Below, piece after piece: positions 34,941-43,987 of a stretch of DNA of 64,000 nt (within the stretch, counting starts at the first letter, position 1; every line of letters starts with the position of its first letter). Below the pieces are notes generated by a model, which saw only the letters and a program-made list of their open reading frames with translations, was not told the origin of the DNA and ran no database searches. Origin of the DNA: JOPF136 sp963773835. Lineage in GTDB: Bacteria; Acidobacteriota; Terriglobia; Acidiferrales; UBA7541. The stretch lies in NCBI GenBank assembly GCA_963773835.1, contig CAVZCQ010000001.1, positions 992,001 through 1,056,000 on the forward strand, read 5' to 3'. A program made the translations under genes and the position numbers.

Positions 34941-35282
34941 TTAACCTTTGGTGCGCTGGGGCACGTAGCCTTCGGGGAGTTTCGCGCCTTCGCCGAAAAA
35001 GAACTGCTCCATCTGCTCTTCCATGATTTTGTGGGAATTGGGGTCCAGGGGATTCAGCCGGTATTCGTTCATGATCATCTTGGAGTGTTCAATCCAAAGC
35101 TTCCAGGCCTCGGCGGAGACGTTGTCGTACACGCGCTGGCCCAGCTCGCCGTTCCACGGAACGTCATCGAGCCCCGGCATTTCTTTCCCGAACTTCACGC
35201 ATTTCACCATGCGCGCGCCGGGCTTGGCCGGTGTGGCGGCGGGTTGCGGGACTGGCTGGGGATTACAAAGTTCGTCGGCCAT
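34941..35282 (-). CDS. yggX: Fe(II)-trafficking / oxidative damage protection protein YggX
   Basis: 113 residues. The YggX core (CVKFGKEMPGLDDVPWNG, then AWKLWIEHSKMIMNEYRLNP, then MEEQMEQFFFGEG) is intact, with its single conserved Cys. Here it carries about 30 extra N-terminal residues rich in Pro/Ala. YggX protects Fe-S clusters from oxidation. ATG at 35282 follows AGGAGC; an ATG at 35321 is in frame but lacks such a site. Confidence 0.92.
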   Translation of the reverse strand: MADELCNPQPVPQPAATPAKPGARMVKCVKFGKEMPGLDDVPWNGELGQRVYDNVSAEAWKLWIEHSKMIMNEYRLNPLDPNSHKIMEEQMEQFFFGEGAKLPEGYVPQRTKG

Positions 35283-35392
35283 GTCGGTCAGCTCCTCTCG
35301 CGCTCCACTCACCACCAGCATACCGCATCCGTGTCATTGGGGCATCCCGCTCTGCGGGACCGTGCCCCTGAAGACCGTCGTCCCGCGGTCGG

Positions 35393-36523
35393 CTAGATTT
35401 TGTTTTCCCGCGCGGCTTCGTAGAACTGCGCCACCGCCTGGTCGATGCAGAAACCCCATGCGAACAGCCCCAGTTTCTTGAATTGTTCGGGCACGGTGTA
35501 GCGCGCCTGCGCTTCATGGACCGGGACGCGCATCTGCGCCATCTGACGTGCGTGCTGCGCCAGGTCGGCAAACACGCTCTTCTGCAATTCGATGCCTTCC
35601 TGCCCGCACACCGCGCCGTGGCCCGGCACGAACACGGTTTTCCTCCCGAAGCGCCCGAAGGCGTCCAGCGTTTTCAGCCAGCCCAGCATGTCGGCATCGG
35701 CGGTCACGGGATAGCTGCCATGGAACAGGAGATCGCCCGCGAACACCACGTCCGCATCAGGCACGCGCAGGATCAGGTCGCCCGGCGTGTGTCCCGGATG
35801 CGTCTCGATCACCACCTCCCGCCCTCCCAGGTCCACGATCAGGGGCAGGCCGGCAGGAGCCAGCGAGCGATTCGGCAGCGCCACTACCGTCTGGTCGATC
35901 AATCCGGCCACAAATTTCAGCGCCTTCAAATCCCCCTCGGCGTGCTCCTTGTCCGCGTCGGAAATCGCGTCTCGTAGATGCGTCTCCGCGGGAGCGAACA
36001 GTGCGGCTTTGTCGCGGTTCTGGAGCGCCACGTAGCGCTCTTCCATCAGCGGAACCACCTTCTCGTGCGCCCACACGGGAATGCCCGCGGCGGCGTACTG
36101 CGCGTTGCCGAACGAATGATCGAGGTGGAAGTGGGAATCGAGGGCGGCCTTCACCGGCGCCTTCGTGGCCAGCTTCAGCGCCTCCATCTGGAACGCGGCG
36201 CCTTTGGGGGACGCATATCCTTCCCACAGCAGCGCCGCATCTTTGCCGGCTACGAACCCGCCGTTGCAGAGCGTCTCGGCTCCCTTCGACGGGTCGGAGA
36301 TGACCGCGTAAACCCCCTCCGCCACTTTTCGCGCGCTGGCAAATCCGGCATCGGCCAGCGGCGGGCCGGACTCCAGCGCGGCCTGTGGTCCCCGTGGTGC
36401 CGAACCTGCCCAGGCAGGTACCGCGGCCCATGGGCGGACGGCCCACGCCGCTCCGGCGACGGAAGCGCCGCGCAGAAAATTCCGGCGCGTCATGGCAGAA
36501 ATCATCGTCTCGGTCGGCTTCAT
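35393..36523 (-). CDS. Tat-exported metallo-beta-lactamase-fold hydrolase
   Basis: 376 residues. A Tat signal (MTRRNFLRGASVAG at residues 11-24) is followed by the metallo-beta-lactamase fold. HFHLDH at 131-136 is the HxHxDH metal motif; HPGHTPGD and GDLLFHGSY supply further ligands. Overall it resembles the quinoprotein-relay/SoxH-like or class B3-like exported hydrolases, but the substrate cannot be told. ATG at 36523 has GGAG close by; ATG at 36493 would start directly at the Tat motif. Confidence 0.8.
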   Translation of the reverse strand: MKPTETMISAMTRRNFLRGASVAGAAWAVRPWAAVPAWAGSAPRGPQAALESGPPLADAGFASARKVAEGVYAVISDPSKGAETLCNGGFVAGKDAALLWEGYASPKGAAFQMEALKLATKAPVKAALDSHFHLDHSFGNAQYAAAGIPVWAHEKVVPLMEERYVALQNRDKAALFAPAETHLRDAISDADKEHAEGDLKALKFVAGLIDQTVVALPNRSLAPAGLPLIVDLGGREVVIETHPGHTPGDLILRVPDADVVFAGDLLFHGSYPVTADADMLGWLKTLDAFGRFGRKTVFVPGHGAVCGQEGIELQKSVFADLAQHARQMAQMRVPVHEAQARYTVPEQFKKLGLFAWGFCIDQAVAQFYEAARENKI

Positions 36524-36792
36524 CCATTCGCTCCAATAATCGGGGATCGGCTACGGACGGGTTCCAAGGCTACCGTGGGACAGGCGCAGCGTCAAATCGC
36601 GCCAGTAGCACAGACAATCCCGCACGCCCTGATGAAGGAAGGGTCTGTGCGCTCGCACCACTGGCGGGGACCATCCGCAGGGAGCCGCACGAGCCCCGGC
36701 TTCAAATCGTTCCAGGCCAAATGAACTTCAGCCGCCCCCGCTCCTTTACTCTGCCGGAGCGGGGTGCTACGGTGAAGACAGGTGGTTTCCAC

Positions 36793-37716
36793 ATGGCGGA
36801 TCGCGCCTCATCTGCCGCACGCGACTTCACATTCTCTCCGCTACTCGTGGAATCCCGCGAGCACCCTGTGCGTCGCTGGCTCGACCGCTTTGACCGCAGG
36901 GATTTCGACGACCTGAGCCTGAACCTGGCGCCCAGCCGTTCCGCGCCTGCCCGGCGGCGCAAGGCGCGCCAAATTGAGGTGAGCGAATTCCGGGTGCCCT
37001 TCGCCGGGCTCGGCCGCGACCTGGACGGCCTTCGTATCGTCCATCTCACCGACATTCACCATGGCCTCTATTTTTCGGCGGAGGCGCTCGCCGCAGCGGT
37101 GGAGCTGGCCAATTCGCTCGAACCCGACCTCGTGGCGCTCACCGGCGACTACGTCACCTATTCCCGCAACTTCGCGCATTCCGCCGCCGAGCTGCTCGGC
37201 GGGCTTCGCGCGCGGCGCGGCGTCTATGCGGTGCTGGGCAATCACGATTTCCGCGTGGGTGCGGATCTGGTGACGCGCGCGCTGCGCCGCAACGGCATCG
37301 CCGTTCTCCGCAACCAGCATACGGTGATCCGCGCAGGCGGCTCGCAGCTCCATCTGGCCGGCGTGGACGACCTCTGGTTCAACCCCAATCTCCCGCGCGC
37401 GCTCCAGCGCATCCCGCGCGGCCGGCCGCTGATTCTGCTCTCGCACAATCCGCGCATCGTTGCCGCCGCCGCCCATTTTTCCGTGGACCTGGTGCTTTCC
37501 GGCCACACGCACGGCGGCCAGGTTCGCCTGCCGTTTCTCGAACGCATGCGCGACGCCAATCAGCCCCCGCGCCGCTTTCATACCGGATGGGACTCCTGGG
37601 GACGCACGCGCATTTATGTCAGCCGCGGCATCGGCACCATCGTCCTTCCGCTTCGGGTCGCCTGCCCGCCGGAGATGCCGGTGTTTACGCTGGAAGCCCG
37701 GCCGGCCCCGCACTAA
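36793..37716 (+). CDS. YkuE-like metallophosphoesterase
   Basis: 307 residues. Metal blocks are HLTDIHHG, ALTGDYV, VLGNHDF, LLSHNP and SGHTHGGQVRLP, in the order of the YkuE/YaeI group, many of which hydrolyse lipid-linked phosphates such as UDP-diacylglucosamine. Unlike typical YkuE it has no N-terminal membrane helix but a charged 90-residue N-terminal extension. ATG at 36793 follows AGGTGG; GTG 36772 and ATG 36721 are in-frame alternatives. Confidence 0.82.
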   Translation: MADRASSAARDFTFSPLLVESREHPVRRWLDRFDRRDFDDLSLNLAPSRSAPARRRKARQIEVSEFRVPFAGLGRDLDGLRIVHLTDIHHGLYFSAEALAAAVELANSLEPDLVALTGDYVTYSRNFAHSAAELLGGLRARRGVYAVLGNHDFRVGADLVTRALRRNGIAVLRNQHTVIRAGGSQLHLAGVDDLWFNPNLPRALQRIPRGRPLILLSHNPRIVAAAAHFSVDLVLSGHTHGGQVRLPFLERMRDANQPPRRFHTGWDSWGRTRIYVSRGIGTIVLPLRVACPPEMPVFTLEARPAPH

Positions 37717-37923
37717 CGCGAGGTCCGCACGAACTGATTTGGGCGGGCCTGCCCCTGCCTGCCGTCAGGCGCCCGAGATGCCGATGTTTGGGCTCGCCTC
37801 CCGCCCCATTCTCCGCCCTAACCATGTAATTGACGGAGTACCACAGGCCTCGCCTTGACACCCCCCGGGGCAACCGTATACTGGTGTCTGCTCCCATACC
37901 GGCTTGGACTGAGGAAGATATCG

Positions 37924-38133
37924 GTGCCTTCTAAGAAAATCACGGCGCAAGAAGCGGCCCGTCGCCTGGCTGAGATTGCACTCGGCCGCCTCGAGAAGAT
38001 GCCGGAGGATGAACAGGAACGCCGCATTTCCGCGGCGGAACGCCGCCTCGCTAATGCGTCTCCTGATACTCGTCGAAAATCCGCATCGAGTTTTCGTGCT
38101 CGACCGTCCCGGGTGGCTGTCCGAGGTCGTTGA
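37924..38133 (+). CDS. small hypothetical protein
   Basis: 69 residues from a GTG. The first 45 residues are a charged, helix-rich segment (KKITAQEAARRLAEIALGRL, then MPEDEQERRISAAERRLANA) with good coding character. The last 25 are Arg/Ser-rich and lie antisense to the end of the next gene. No known family is recognised. The tail may have arisen by loss of an earlier stop. Confidence 0.5.
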   Translation: MPSKKITAQEAARRLAEIALGRLEKMPEDEQERRISAAERRLANASPDTRRKSASSFRARPSRVAVRGR

Positions 38134-38287
38134 GTATTTCCGCGAAATGTTCCCTGTCCCCTCGCATGAGCGCTGCCAACAGCAGCTTCTCCAGCCGTTC
38201 TCTTTTTCTCGCTCGTTTGACTGAAGACTGTTTTCCTCTCCCCACTTCGGAGGAACGGATGCGGGCAATTTCCTTTTCATCGGACAT
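38051..38287 (-). CDS. small hypothetical helical protein
   Basis: 78 residues. It is strongly basic at first (GKQSSVKRARKRERLEK), then helical (LLLAALMRGDREHFAEILND) and ends in HENSMRIFDEYQETH. The shape suggests a small conserved protein, perhaps nucleic-acid binding, but no family is recognised. It converges with and overlaps the plus-strand small gene by 83 bases. ATG at 38287 was chosen because the in-frame sequence upstream of it looks less protein-like. Confidence 0.5.
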   Translation of the reverse strand: MSDEKEIARIRSSEVGRGKQSSVKRARKRERLEKLLLAALMRGDREHFAEILNDLGQPPGTVEHENSMRIFDEYQETH

Positions 38288-38514
38288 CTCTAAACTCCAC
38301 CCCACAAGCTCGCGAACGCGGCAGGCGCGCAAGACGGCCCCTGATTCGCGCTCCGGGCTATCGGTCACATAATACTCATTTAGCGGAAAAATCTACGGAG
38401 CAAATCGGAACCCGGACTGGAGACATAGGAATAACACCCCGGAGACGGATGGCCACTGGTCTTCTGCCGCCTCCAAGATGTTAAACTCAGCGCGCTTCGA
38501 CCGGACCTAACACC

Positions 38515-39750
38515 ATGCACCGCTTCATCGGCCTCATCGGAATCGTCTCGATCCTGGTGGCGTGCTGGTATTTCTCCACGGCGCGGCGAGCCATCCGACT
38601 GCGGACGGTGCTCTGGGGACTGGGCCTCCAGCTCGGGTTTGCGCTCTTCGTATTGAAAACGAAGGCGGGATTGCGGCTGTTCGAGTGGCTGGGCGCGGGT
38701 GCGGATTGGCTGCTGAGTTTTTCCTTCGCCGGGTCGGAATTCGTATTCGGCCCGCTGGGGAGGAAAGGCGCCGGCGGAGTGGTGATCGCCTTCCAGGTGC
38801 TGCCCATCATCATTTTCATCGCTTCCTTTTTCTCCATCCTCTATCACTACGGGGTGATGCAGGCCATCATCCGCGTGGCCGCGCGCGTCATGACCCGGCT
38901 GATGGGCGCCAGCGGTGCGGAATCGCTCGACGTGGCGGCCAGCATTTTCATGGGACAAACGGAGGCGCCGCTCACCATCCGCCCCTTTCTTCCCAACCTC
39001 ACCCGTTCCGAGCTGATGACCGTGATGACCTGCGGAATGGCGCACGTTTCCGGCGCGGTGATGGGCGCCTACATCCTGTTCGGAGCGGAGGCGCGGCACC
39101 TGCTCGCCGCCGTTATCATGACCGCTCCGGGAACGCTGGTGATCGCCAAACTGCTGAACCCGGAAACGGAGCAGCCCGAGACCGCGGGAAAGGTCCACCT
39201 CGTGCGCGGCGAAGCCGAGAAAAAAGAAAATCTGCTGGATGCCGTCGCCCGCGGCGCCACCGACGGCCTTCACCTCGCCCTCAACGTGGCCGCGATGCTG
39301 ATTGCCTTCCTGGCGCTCGTGGCCCTGGTCAACGGCATCTTCGGCGCCGCCCACAACGGCCTGGCGCGGCTCGGCGCAGCCTGGTTTCCTTCGAGCCTTC
39401 AGGAATTGCTGGGCTGGCTGTTCGCCCCGGTGGCCTGGGCCATCGGCGTGTCGTCCCACGACGCCATCACCGTGGGCAACCTGCTCGGCACGCGCATGGT
39501 GCTCAACGAATTTGTGGCCTACAGCCAGCTCGGCCCTTTGAGGTCGCAGATGGACCCGCGCTCTTTCACCATCGCCACTTTTGCGCTCTGCGGCTTTGCC
39601 AATTTCAGCTCCATCGGCATCCAGATCGGCGGCCTGAGCGCCCTCGCGCCCAACAAACGCCACGAACTGGCTCTATTGGGCTTCCGGGCCATGCTCGCGG
39701 GCACCATGGCCAACCTGCTCTCCGCATCGATTGTGGGGATGCTGCTGTGA
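38515..39750 (+). CDS. nupC: concentrative nucleoside transporter NupC
   Basis: 411 residues, the usual CNT length, with about 8-10 membrane helices. Signature strings are VFQVLPIIIF-like (IAFQVLPIIIFIASF), FMGQTEAPLTIRPFLP and NEFVAYSQLG with the helical hairpins HP1/HP2, plus CGFANFSSIGIQIGG. It imports nucleosides with H+ or Na+ across the inner membrane. It heads a purine-salvage operon and overlaps pnp by 4 bases. Confidence 0.93.
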   Translation: MHRFIGLIGIVSILVACWYFSTARRAIRLRTVLWGLGLQLGFALFVLKTKAGLRLFEWLGAGADWLLSFSFAGSEFVFGPLGRKGAGGVVIAFQVLPIIIFIASFFSILYHYGVMQAIIRVAARVMTRLMGASGAESLDVAASIFMGQTEAPLTIRPFLPNLTRSELMTVMTCGMAHVSGAVMGAYILFGAEARHLLAAVIMTAPGTLVIAKLLNPETEQPETAGKVHLVRGEAEKKENLLDAVARGATDGLHLALNVAAMLIAFLALVALVNGIFGAAHNGLARLGAAWFPSSLQELLGWLFAPVAWAIGVSSHDAITVGNLLGTRMVLNEFVAYSQLGPLRSQMDPRSFTIATFALCGFANFSSIGIQIGGLSALAPNKRHELALLGFRAMLAGTMANLLSASIVGMLL

Positions 39751-40625
39751 CGGCGCCTCGCCAATCGCGCCGCGCGACGGCTGCCGGACGGAAGGAACTG
39801 TTCGCGCGCGCCGAGCGCGCCGCGAAATTCGTGCTCGCGCGAACGAAGATGCGGCCGCGCATCGGCGTGGTGCTCGGCTCCGGCCTGGGCGCGTTTGCCG
39901 GCGAACTGTCCGCCGCCACGCGCATCGAATACCGCCGCATCCCCGGCTTCCCCGTGTCTACGGTGGAGGGCCATGCCGGGCGCATGGTAATCGGACACAG
40001 CGGCGGAGTTCCTGTGGCCGCGCTCGCGGGCCGGCTCCACTATTACGAAGGCTTGGCGATGGACGAAGTGACCTTTCCCGTGCGCGTGCTCGGCCGCATG
40101 GGCATCCGCGCTCTGGTGATTACCAATGCCGCGGGCGGAATTTCCCCGGCGTACGTCCGCGGCGCCCTGGTGCTGATTCGCGACCACCTGAATTTGCAGG
40201 GCACCAATCCCCTCATCGGCCACAACGACCCGCGCTTCGGCCTGCGCTTCCCGGACATGACACACGCCTATTCCGAGCGACTTCGCGGCATCGGCCGCGA
40301 GGAAGGGGAGCGGCAGGGGCTGGCATTGCAGGACGGCGTGTACGCCGCGGTGGCCGGCCCGAGTTTCGAAACGCCGGCGGAAATTCGGGCGCTGCGCGCG
40401 CTGGGCGCGGACCTGGTAGGCATGTCCACCGTTCCGGAAGTGATTGTGGCGCGGCAGATGGGCATCGAGGTGCTCGGAATTTCATGCGTCACCAATCTGG
40501 CCGCCGGCATTCTGGACCAGCCCATCACGCACGATGAAGTGCTGGAGACGGGCGAGCGCGTGCGCGGGGAATTCACCGCGCTGCTCCGCGGAATCCTGCC
40601 GCGCATTGCGGAGGGGATTCGGTGA
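39747..40625 (+). CDS. pnp: purine nucleoside phosphorylase
   Basis: 292 residues from a GTG that overlaps the nupC stop (GTGA). Motifs of trimeric PNP are GVVLGSGLGAFA, GFPVSTVEGHAG, RLHYYEG (phosphate site), ITNAAGGI and GPSFETPAEIR, and GMSTVPEVIVA (purine site). It splits inosine or guanosine with phosphate to base and ribose-1-phosphate. The frame upstream of 39747 belongs to another strand of reading and is not part of this gene. Confidence 0.93.
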   Translation: MTAPRQSRRATAAGRKELFARAERAAKFVLARTKMRPRIGVVLGSGLGAFAGELSAATRIEYRRIPGFPVSTVEGHAGRMVIGHSGGVPVAALAGRLHYYEGLAMDEVTFPVRVLGRMGIRALVITNAAGGISPAYVRGALVLIRDHLNLQGTNPLIGHNDPRFGLRFPDMTHAYSERLRGIGREEGERQGLALQDGVYAAVAGPSFETPAEIRALRALGADLVGMSTVPEVIVARQMGIEVLGISCVTNLAAGILDQPITHDEVLETGERVRGEFTALLRGILPRIAEGIR

Positions 40626-42082
40626 GACGCCGCGCGACGATTGCCGCAGGGGTCACGGTTCTGCTGCTGGCGAGTGCCCCTGCGCGCGCACAGCAGACGC
40701 CCGCTCCCGTCGAGCATCCGCGCCCGCGGCTGCCTTCCCGCTCCGTGCCTTCCACCGACCTGCTGATCAGCGGCGGCACGGTGGTCACCATGGATCCGCA
40801 GCGCCGCATCCTGGAAGATGCCGCGGTGGTGGTGCGCGACACCACCATCCTGGCTGTGGGGCCGCGCAAAGAGCTGGAAGCGCGCTACCCCGCGGCGCGC
40901 CGCATCGATGCGCGCGGCCGCATCGTGCTGCCGGGATTCATCAACGCGCACACGCACGCGCCCATGACCCTGCTTCGCGGCCTGGCCAACGACGTGACGC
41001 TCGAAGACTGGCTCATTAACCACATTTTCCCGGCCGAAGCGCGCAACGTGACCGAGGATTTCTGCGTGTGGGGCACGCGGCTGGCTGCGCTGGAGATGAT
41101 TCAGGCCGGGATCACTACGTTCGCGGACATGTACTACTTCGAGGACGTCGTGGCGCGGGAGACAAAGGCCGCGGGCATGCGCGGCGTGCTGGGAGAAAGC
41201 GTCCTCGATTTTCCCGTTCCGGACAGCCGCAGCCCGGAGCAGTCGTTCCAGCAAATTGAACAATTCCTCGAGCGCTGGAAGGGCGATCCCCTGATTCGCG
41301 CGGCGGTGGCGCCGCATTCGCCCTACACCTGCTCGACGGACACGTTGAAGCGCGCGGCCGCGCTCGCGCGGCGATTCGGCGCGCCGCTGCTGATCCACGT
41401 GGCGGAGACGCGCCACGAGCGCGAAGAAAGCCTCGAGAAAAAGCATCTCTCGCCGGTGGCCTGGCTCGATTCCATCGGATTCCTGGGGCCGGACGTGGTG
41501 GCGGCGCATTGCGTGTGGGTGGACGAGGCCGACATCCGGGTGCTCGCCGCGCGCGGCGTGGGCTGCGTGCACAATCCTTCGAGCAACATGATGCTCGCCA
41601 GCGGAGTGGCGCCGGTCCCGGCGATGCTGGCCGCGGGGTTACGCGTGGGACTGGGCACTGACGGCCCGGCGGGCAGCGGCAACTTTCTCGACCTGATGCA
41701 GGAAATGGACCTGGCGGCCAAACTCCAGAAAGTGTCGCGTCTCGATCCGCGCGCGCTCACCGCCGAGCAGGCGCTGGAGATGGCGACGATCGGCGGCGCG
41801 CGGGCGCTCCATATGGAGGACCAGATCGGCTCGCTCGAACCCGGCAAACAGGCGGACATCATCCTGCTTCGCACCGATGCCGCGCACGAGGTGCCCGTGT
41901 ACGACCTGATCGGCTCGATTGTCTATTCGATGAACGCGAGCGACGTGGAAACCGTTATCGTGGCGGGTCGCGTGGTGATGAAAGACCGCCACGTTCTGAC
42001 CCTCGACCCGCCCTCCATCATCGCCAATGCGTGGGAGTATGCCGGGAAGGTGAAGAAATCGCTGGCGCCGGCGCAGAAATAG
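40622..42082 (+). CDS. exported MTA/SAH deaminase-like amidohydrolase
   Basis: 486 residues from a GTG overlapping pnp (GTGA). The amidohydrolase metal motif is INAHTH, followed by TTFADMYYFED, HVAET, AHCVWVDEAD and GTDGPAGSGNFL. These match 5-methylthioadenosine/S-adenosylhomocysteine deaminases (MtaD). Unusually a clear signal peptide (residues 1-23, ending APARAQQ) precedes the enzyme, so it should deaminate adenine nucleosides in the periplasm ahead of NupC import. The exact substrate is inferred. Confidence 0.85.
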   Translation: MRRRATIAAGVTVLLLASAPARAQQTPAPVEHPRPRLPSRSVPSTDLLISGGTVVTMDPQRRILEDAAVVVRDTTILAVGPRKELEARYPAARRIDARGRIVLPGFINAHTHAPMTLLRGLANDVTLEDWLINHIFPAEARNVTEDFCVWGTRLAALEMIQAGITTFADMYYFEDVVARETKAAGMRGVLGESVLDFPVPDSRSPEQSFQQIEQFLERWKGDPLIRAAVAPHSPYTCSTDTLKRAAALARRFGAPLLIHVAETRHEREESLEKKHLSPVAWLDSIGFLGPDVVAAHCVWVDEADIRVLAARGVGCVHNPSSNMMLASGVAPVPAMLAAGLRVGLGTDGPAGSGNFLDLMQEMDLAAKLQKVSRLDPRALTAEQALEMATIGGARALHMEDQIGSLEPGKQADIILLRTDAAHEVPVYDLIGSIVYSMNASDVETVIVAGRVVMKDRHVLTLDPPSIIANAWEYAGKVKKSLAPAQK

Positions 42083-42186
42083 AACTGGTCTTTGACCGTC
42101 CCGCGTGCAGGCGTTTGCAGGGCCGCCGCTCGTTTACCCTGACCCAGGAAGGGCCGGCCCTCTTCCTCCGCAGCTCCAGCTCCTGA

Positions 42187-43143
42187 TCAGTTCTGCCCCA
42201 GGACGGCTTTCTGCCGCACCATCTTTATGGCCAGGCCGCGCACCGTTTCCGGAACGTTTTTGTTCATGGTCAGTTTTTTCAGGTCCGTAGTGATCAGCCG
42301 CTGCAGGAAATGGAGCGAAACGTCCATCGGGGTCTTCGGATTGTTCACCAGATTGCGGATGATGGCGTAGCTTTTTATGAAGTTGCGGTTCAGGGAGATG
42401 GCTCGCAGCACCTCATCGGACAGGTTCGCCATCGCGGAAAAATTCTCCACCTCCTGTTCGGTGAGCCGCGGCGACTGGAGCACAGCGCGTTGCACCATTT
42501 TGTTCGGGTCGCGGATCAGCGCCATGCGCTCCTCGCGCCCGCCCTTCAGCGCCAGCGTCAGCCGTTCGACCACGTTCATGGTGGAGAGCCGCTGGACCAG
42601 CGTCTTGCGCTTTTCGGGGTCGGGTTCCGCATCGGCCACCATCTGCTCGATGGCGTGCTTGTCCGCCTCGCTGGTCAGCTCCTCGAGCATGCGCTGCTGT
42701 TCCAGCGTGAGGTCGGGCCGCGCAGCCAGCGCGATGATCAATTCGCGCGAGGAAGCAAGCTGCTCCAGGTTGTCCAGGATGGCTTGGACGTCCTTCGGGC
42801 TGAGCTGGCTGGCGACCAGCGCGAGCGCCTTGCCGGGAGAGTTACGATTGGACATCAGCGCCGCGGCGGCGGCGGCGCGGTCACTGGCGTGCTCGGCCAC
42901 GTACTCGAGCACCGGCAGCGCCACATCCGGCTGTCTCGCGGCCTCCAGCAGCACTTCCGCCGCGATGCCGGCCAGCGCGTGCATCGCACGTCCGTTCACC
43001 ATGGCGTCGTGATCGCGCGACAGCAGCACCAGCAATTCGGCGCGCATCCAGGGTTCCAGGCCGGCGCCGCCGCCCACCACGGCCAGCTTCCGCTCCCGCG
43101 TCGCGCGTCCCGCGCGGATTTCTTCCCGGATTTCGGCGCTAAT
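42187..43143 (-). CDS. conserved helical-repeat protein, possible ATT start
   Basis: 318 residues if it starts at the ATT at 43143. The protein is all helical with HEAT-like units (ALAARPDLTLEQQRMLEELT, then LQSPRLTEQEVENFSAMANL), like the acidobacterial helical-repeat proteins found beside rodZ. The first normal start in frame is GTG at 43080, but coding character clearly continues upstream (EIREEIRAGRATRERKLAVV). The only start with a ribosome site there is ATT, 6 bases after AGGAG, overlapping the end of the rodZ-like gene. Function is unknown. Confidence 0.65.
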   Translation of the reverse strand: MSAEIREEIRAGRATRERKLAVVGGGAGLEPWMRAELLVLLSRDHDAMVNGRAMHALAGIAAEVLLEAARQPDVALPVLEYVAEHASDRAAAAAALMSNRNSPGKALALVASQLSPKDVQAILDNLEQLASSRELIIALAARPDLTLEQQRMLEELTSEADKHAIEQMVADAEPDPEKRKTLVQRLSTMNVVERLTLALKGGREERMALIRDPNKMVQRAVLQSPRLTEQEVENFSAMANLSDEVLRAISLNRNFIKSYAIIRNLVNNPKTPMDVSLHFLQRLITTDLKKLTMNKNVPETVRGLAIKMVRQKAVLGQN

Positions 43144-43987
43144 GGGGTTCTCCTGGGGCCCCGCGTGCCGGGGCCAGATCTTTTCGCGTGAGCGTGACGC
43201 TGCCGGGCGAGTCCCCCTGGCCCACAGGTGGCATGCTCACGCCGTTCAGCTCCAGCACCAAGGCAAACGACTTCTTTGCGGAAACATCGAAACGATCTTT
43301 GGCCTTGAACATGCGGCTTTCGCCGCTCGTCATGCGCCCCTGGAAGAGCGTTTTGCCGTCAGCCGCCACGCTCACTTCCGTCGCGCGGCTCACCTCCACG
43401 CGCAGTTCCAGTTCTGCAGGGTTGGCAACGACAGCGGCGCTAGACGGGGACCCTTGAACTGAGCCCGGCACTGCCGCAGCGGACGTTTCTCCCGGCGCAG
43501 CATCGGCTTTCGCCGCCGGCACCGCGGAGGCCGGTGCGGCCGGAGGCTTCGGCGCGGGCACTGCCGGCAGCGGGCTGCGCCAAGTGCGTAATGTGCTGCC
43601 GTATTCCGTCCAGGCCCACCAGCCGGCGGCGCCCATGGAAGCGAGCACGAGCAGGGTCACCAGCAGCGCCAGTCGCCGGTTGTTTTTCCTTCGCGGCTCG
43701 GCGCCGCGGTCGAGTGCAGAGGGCGCCCAGTCCGCCATTTGCGGGCGGTCGTTGGTGGCCTGCGCGTATTCGGCCACCAGCGCTTCCTCATCCAATCCAA
43801 GATAGCGCGCGATGGAACGGAGGAAGCCGCGATTGAACACCCCGCCGGGCAGATCCTTCCAGCGTTCTCCTTCCAGGGCTTCCAGGAAGCGGGTTCCAAT
43901 GCGGGTGGCCTGGGAGACTTCGTCGAGGGAAACGCCTCGCATCTCCCGTTCGCGTCGAAGGTGCTCGCCGAACGTGCCCTTGGTCAT
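43139..43987 (-). CDS. RodZ-like cytoskeletal HTH protein
   Basis: 282 residues. An Xre-type helix-turn-helix comes first (FGEHLRREREMRGVSLDEVS, then FLEALEGERWKDLPGGVFNRGF), then a membrane helix at about residues 105-125 (LALLVTLLVLASMGAAGWWA). A Pro/Ala-rich periplasmic linker leads to a C-terminal DUF4115 beta domain (LRVEVSRATEVSVAADGKTLFQ). This is the RodZ plan; RodZ anchors MreB to the membrane. ATG 43987 is preferred to an upstream in-frame ATG at 44110 because the HTH starts right after it. Confidence 0.82.
   Translation of the reverse strand: MTKGTFGEHLRREREMRGVSLDEVSQATRIGTRFLEALEGERWKDLPGGVFNRGFLRSIARYLGLDEEALVAEYAQATNDRPQMADWAPSALDRGAEPRRKNNRRLALLVTLLVLASMGAAGWWAWTEYGSTLRTWRSPLPAVPAPKPPAAPASAVPAAKADAAPGETSAAAVPGSVQGSPSSAAVVANPAELELRVEVSRATEVSVAADGKTLFQGRMTSGESRMFKAKDRFDVSAKKSFALVLELNGVSMPPVGQGDSPGSVTLTRKDLAPARGAPGEPH

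Noticed and set aside
38562..39746. Upstream extension of the pnp frame
   Set aside because: It is the shadow of nupC; PNP homology begins after the GTG at 39747.
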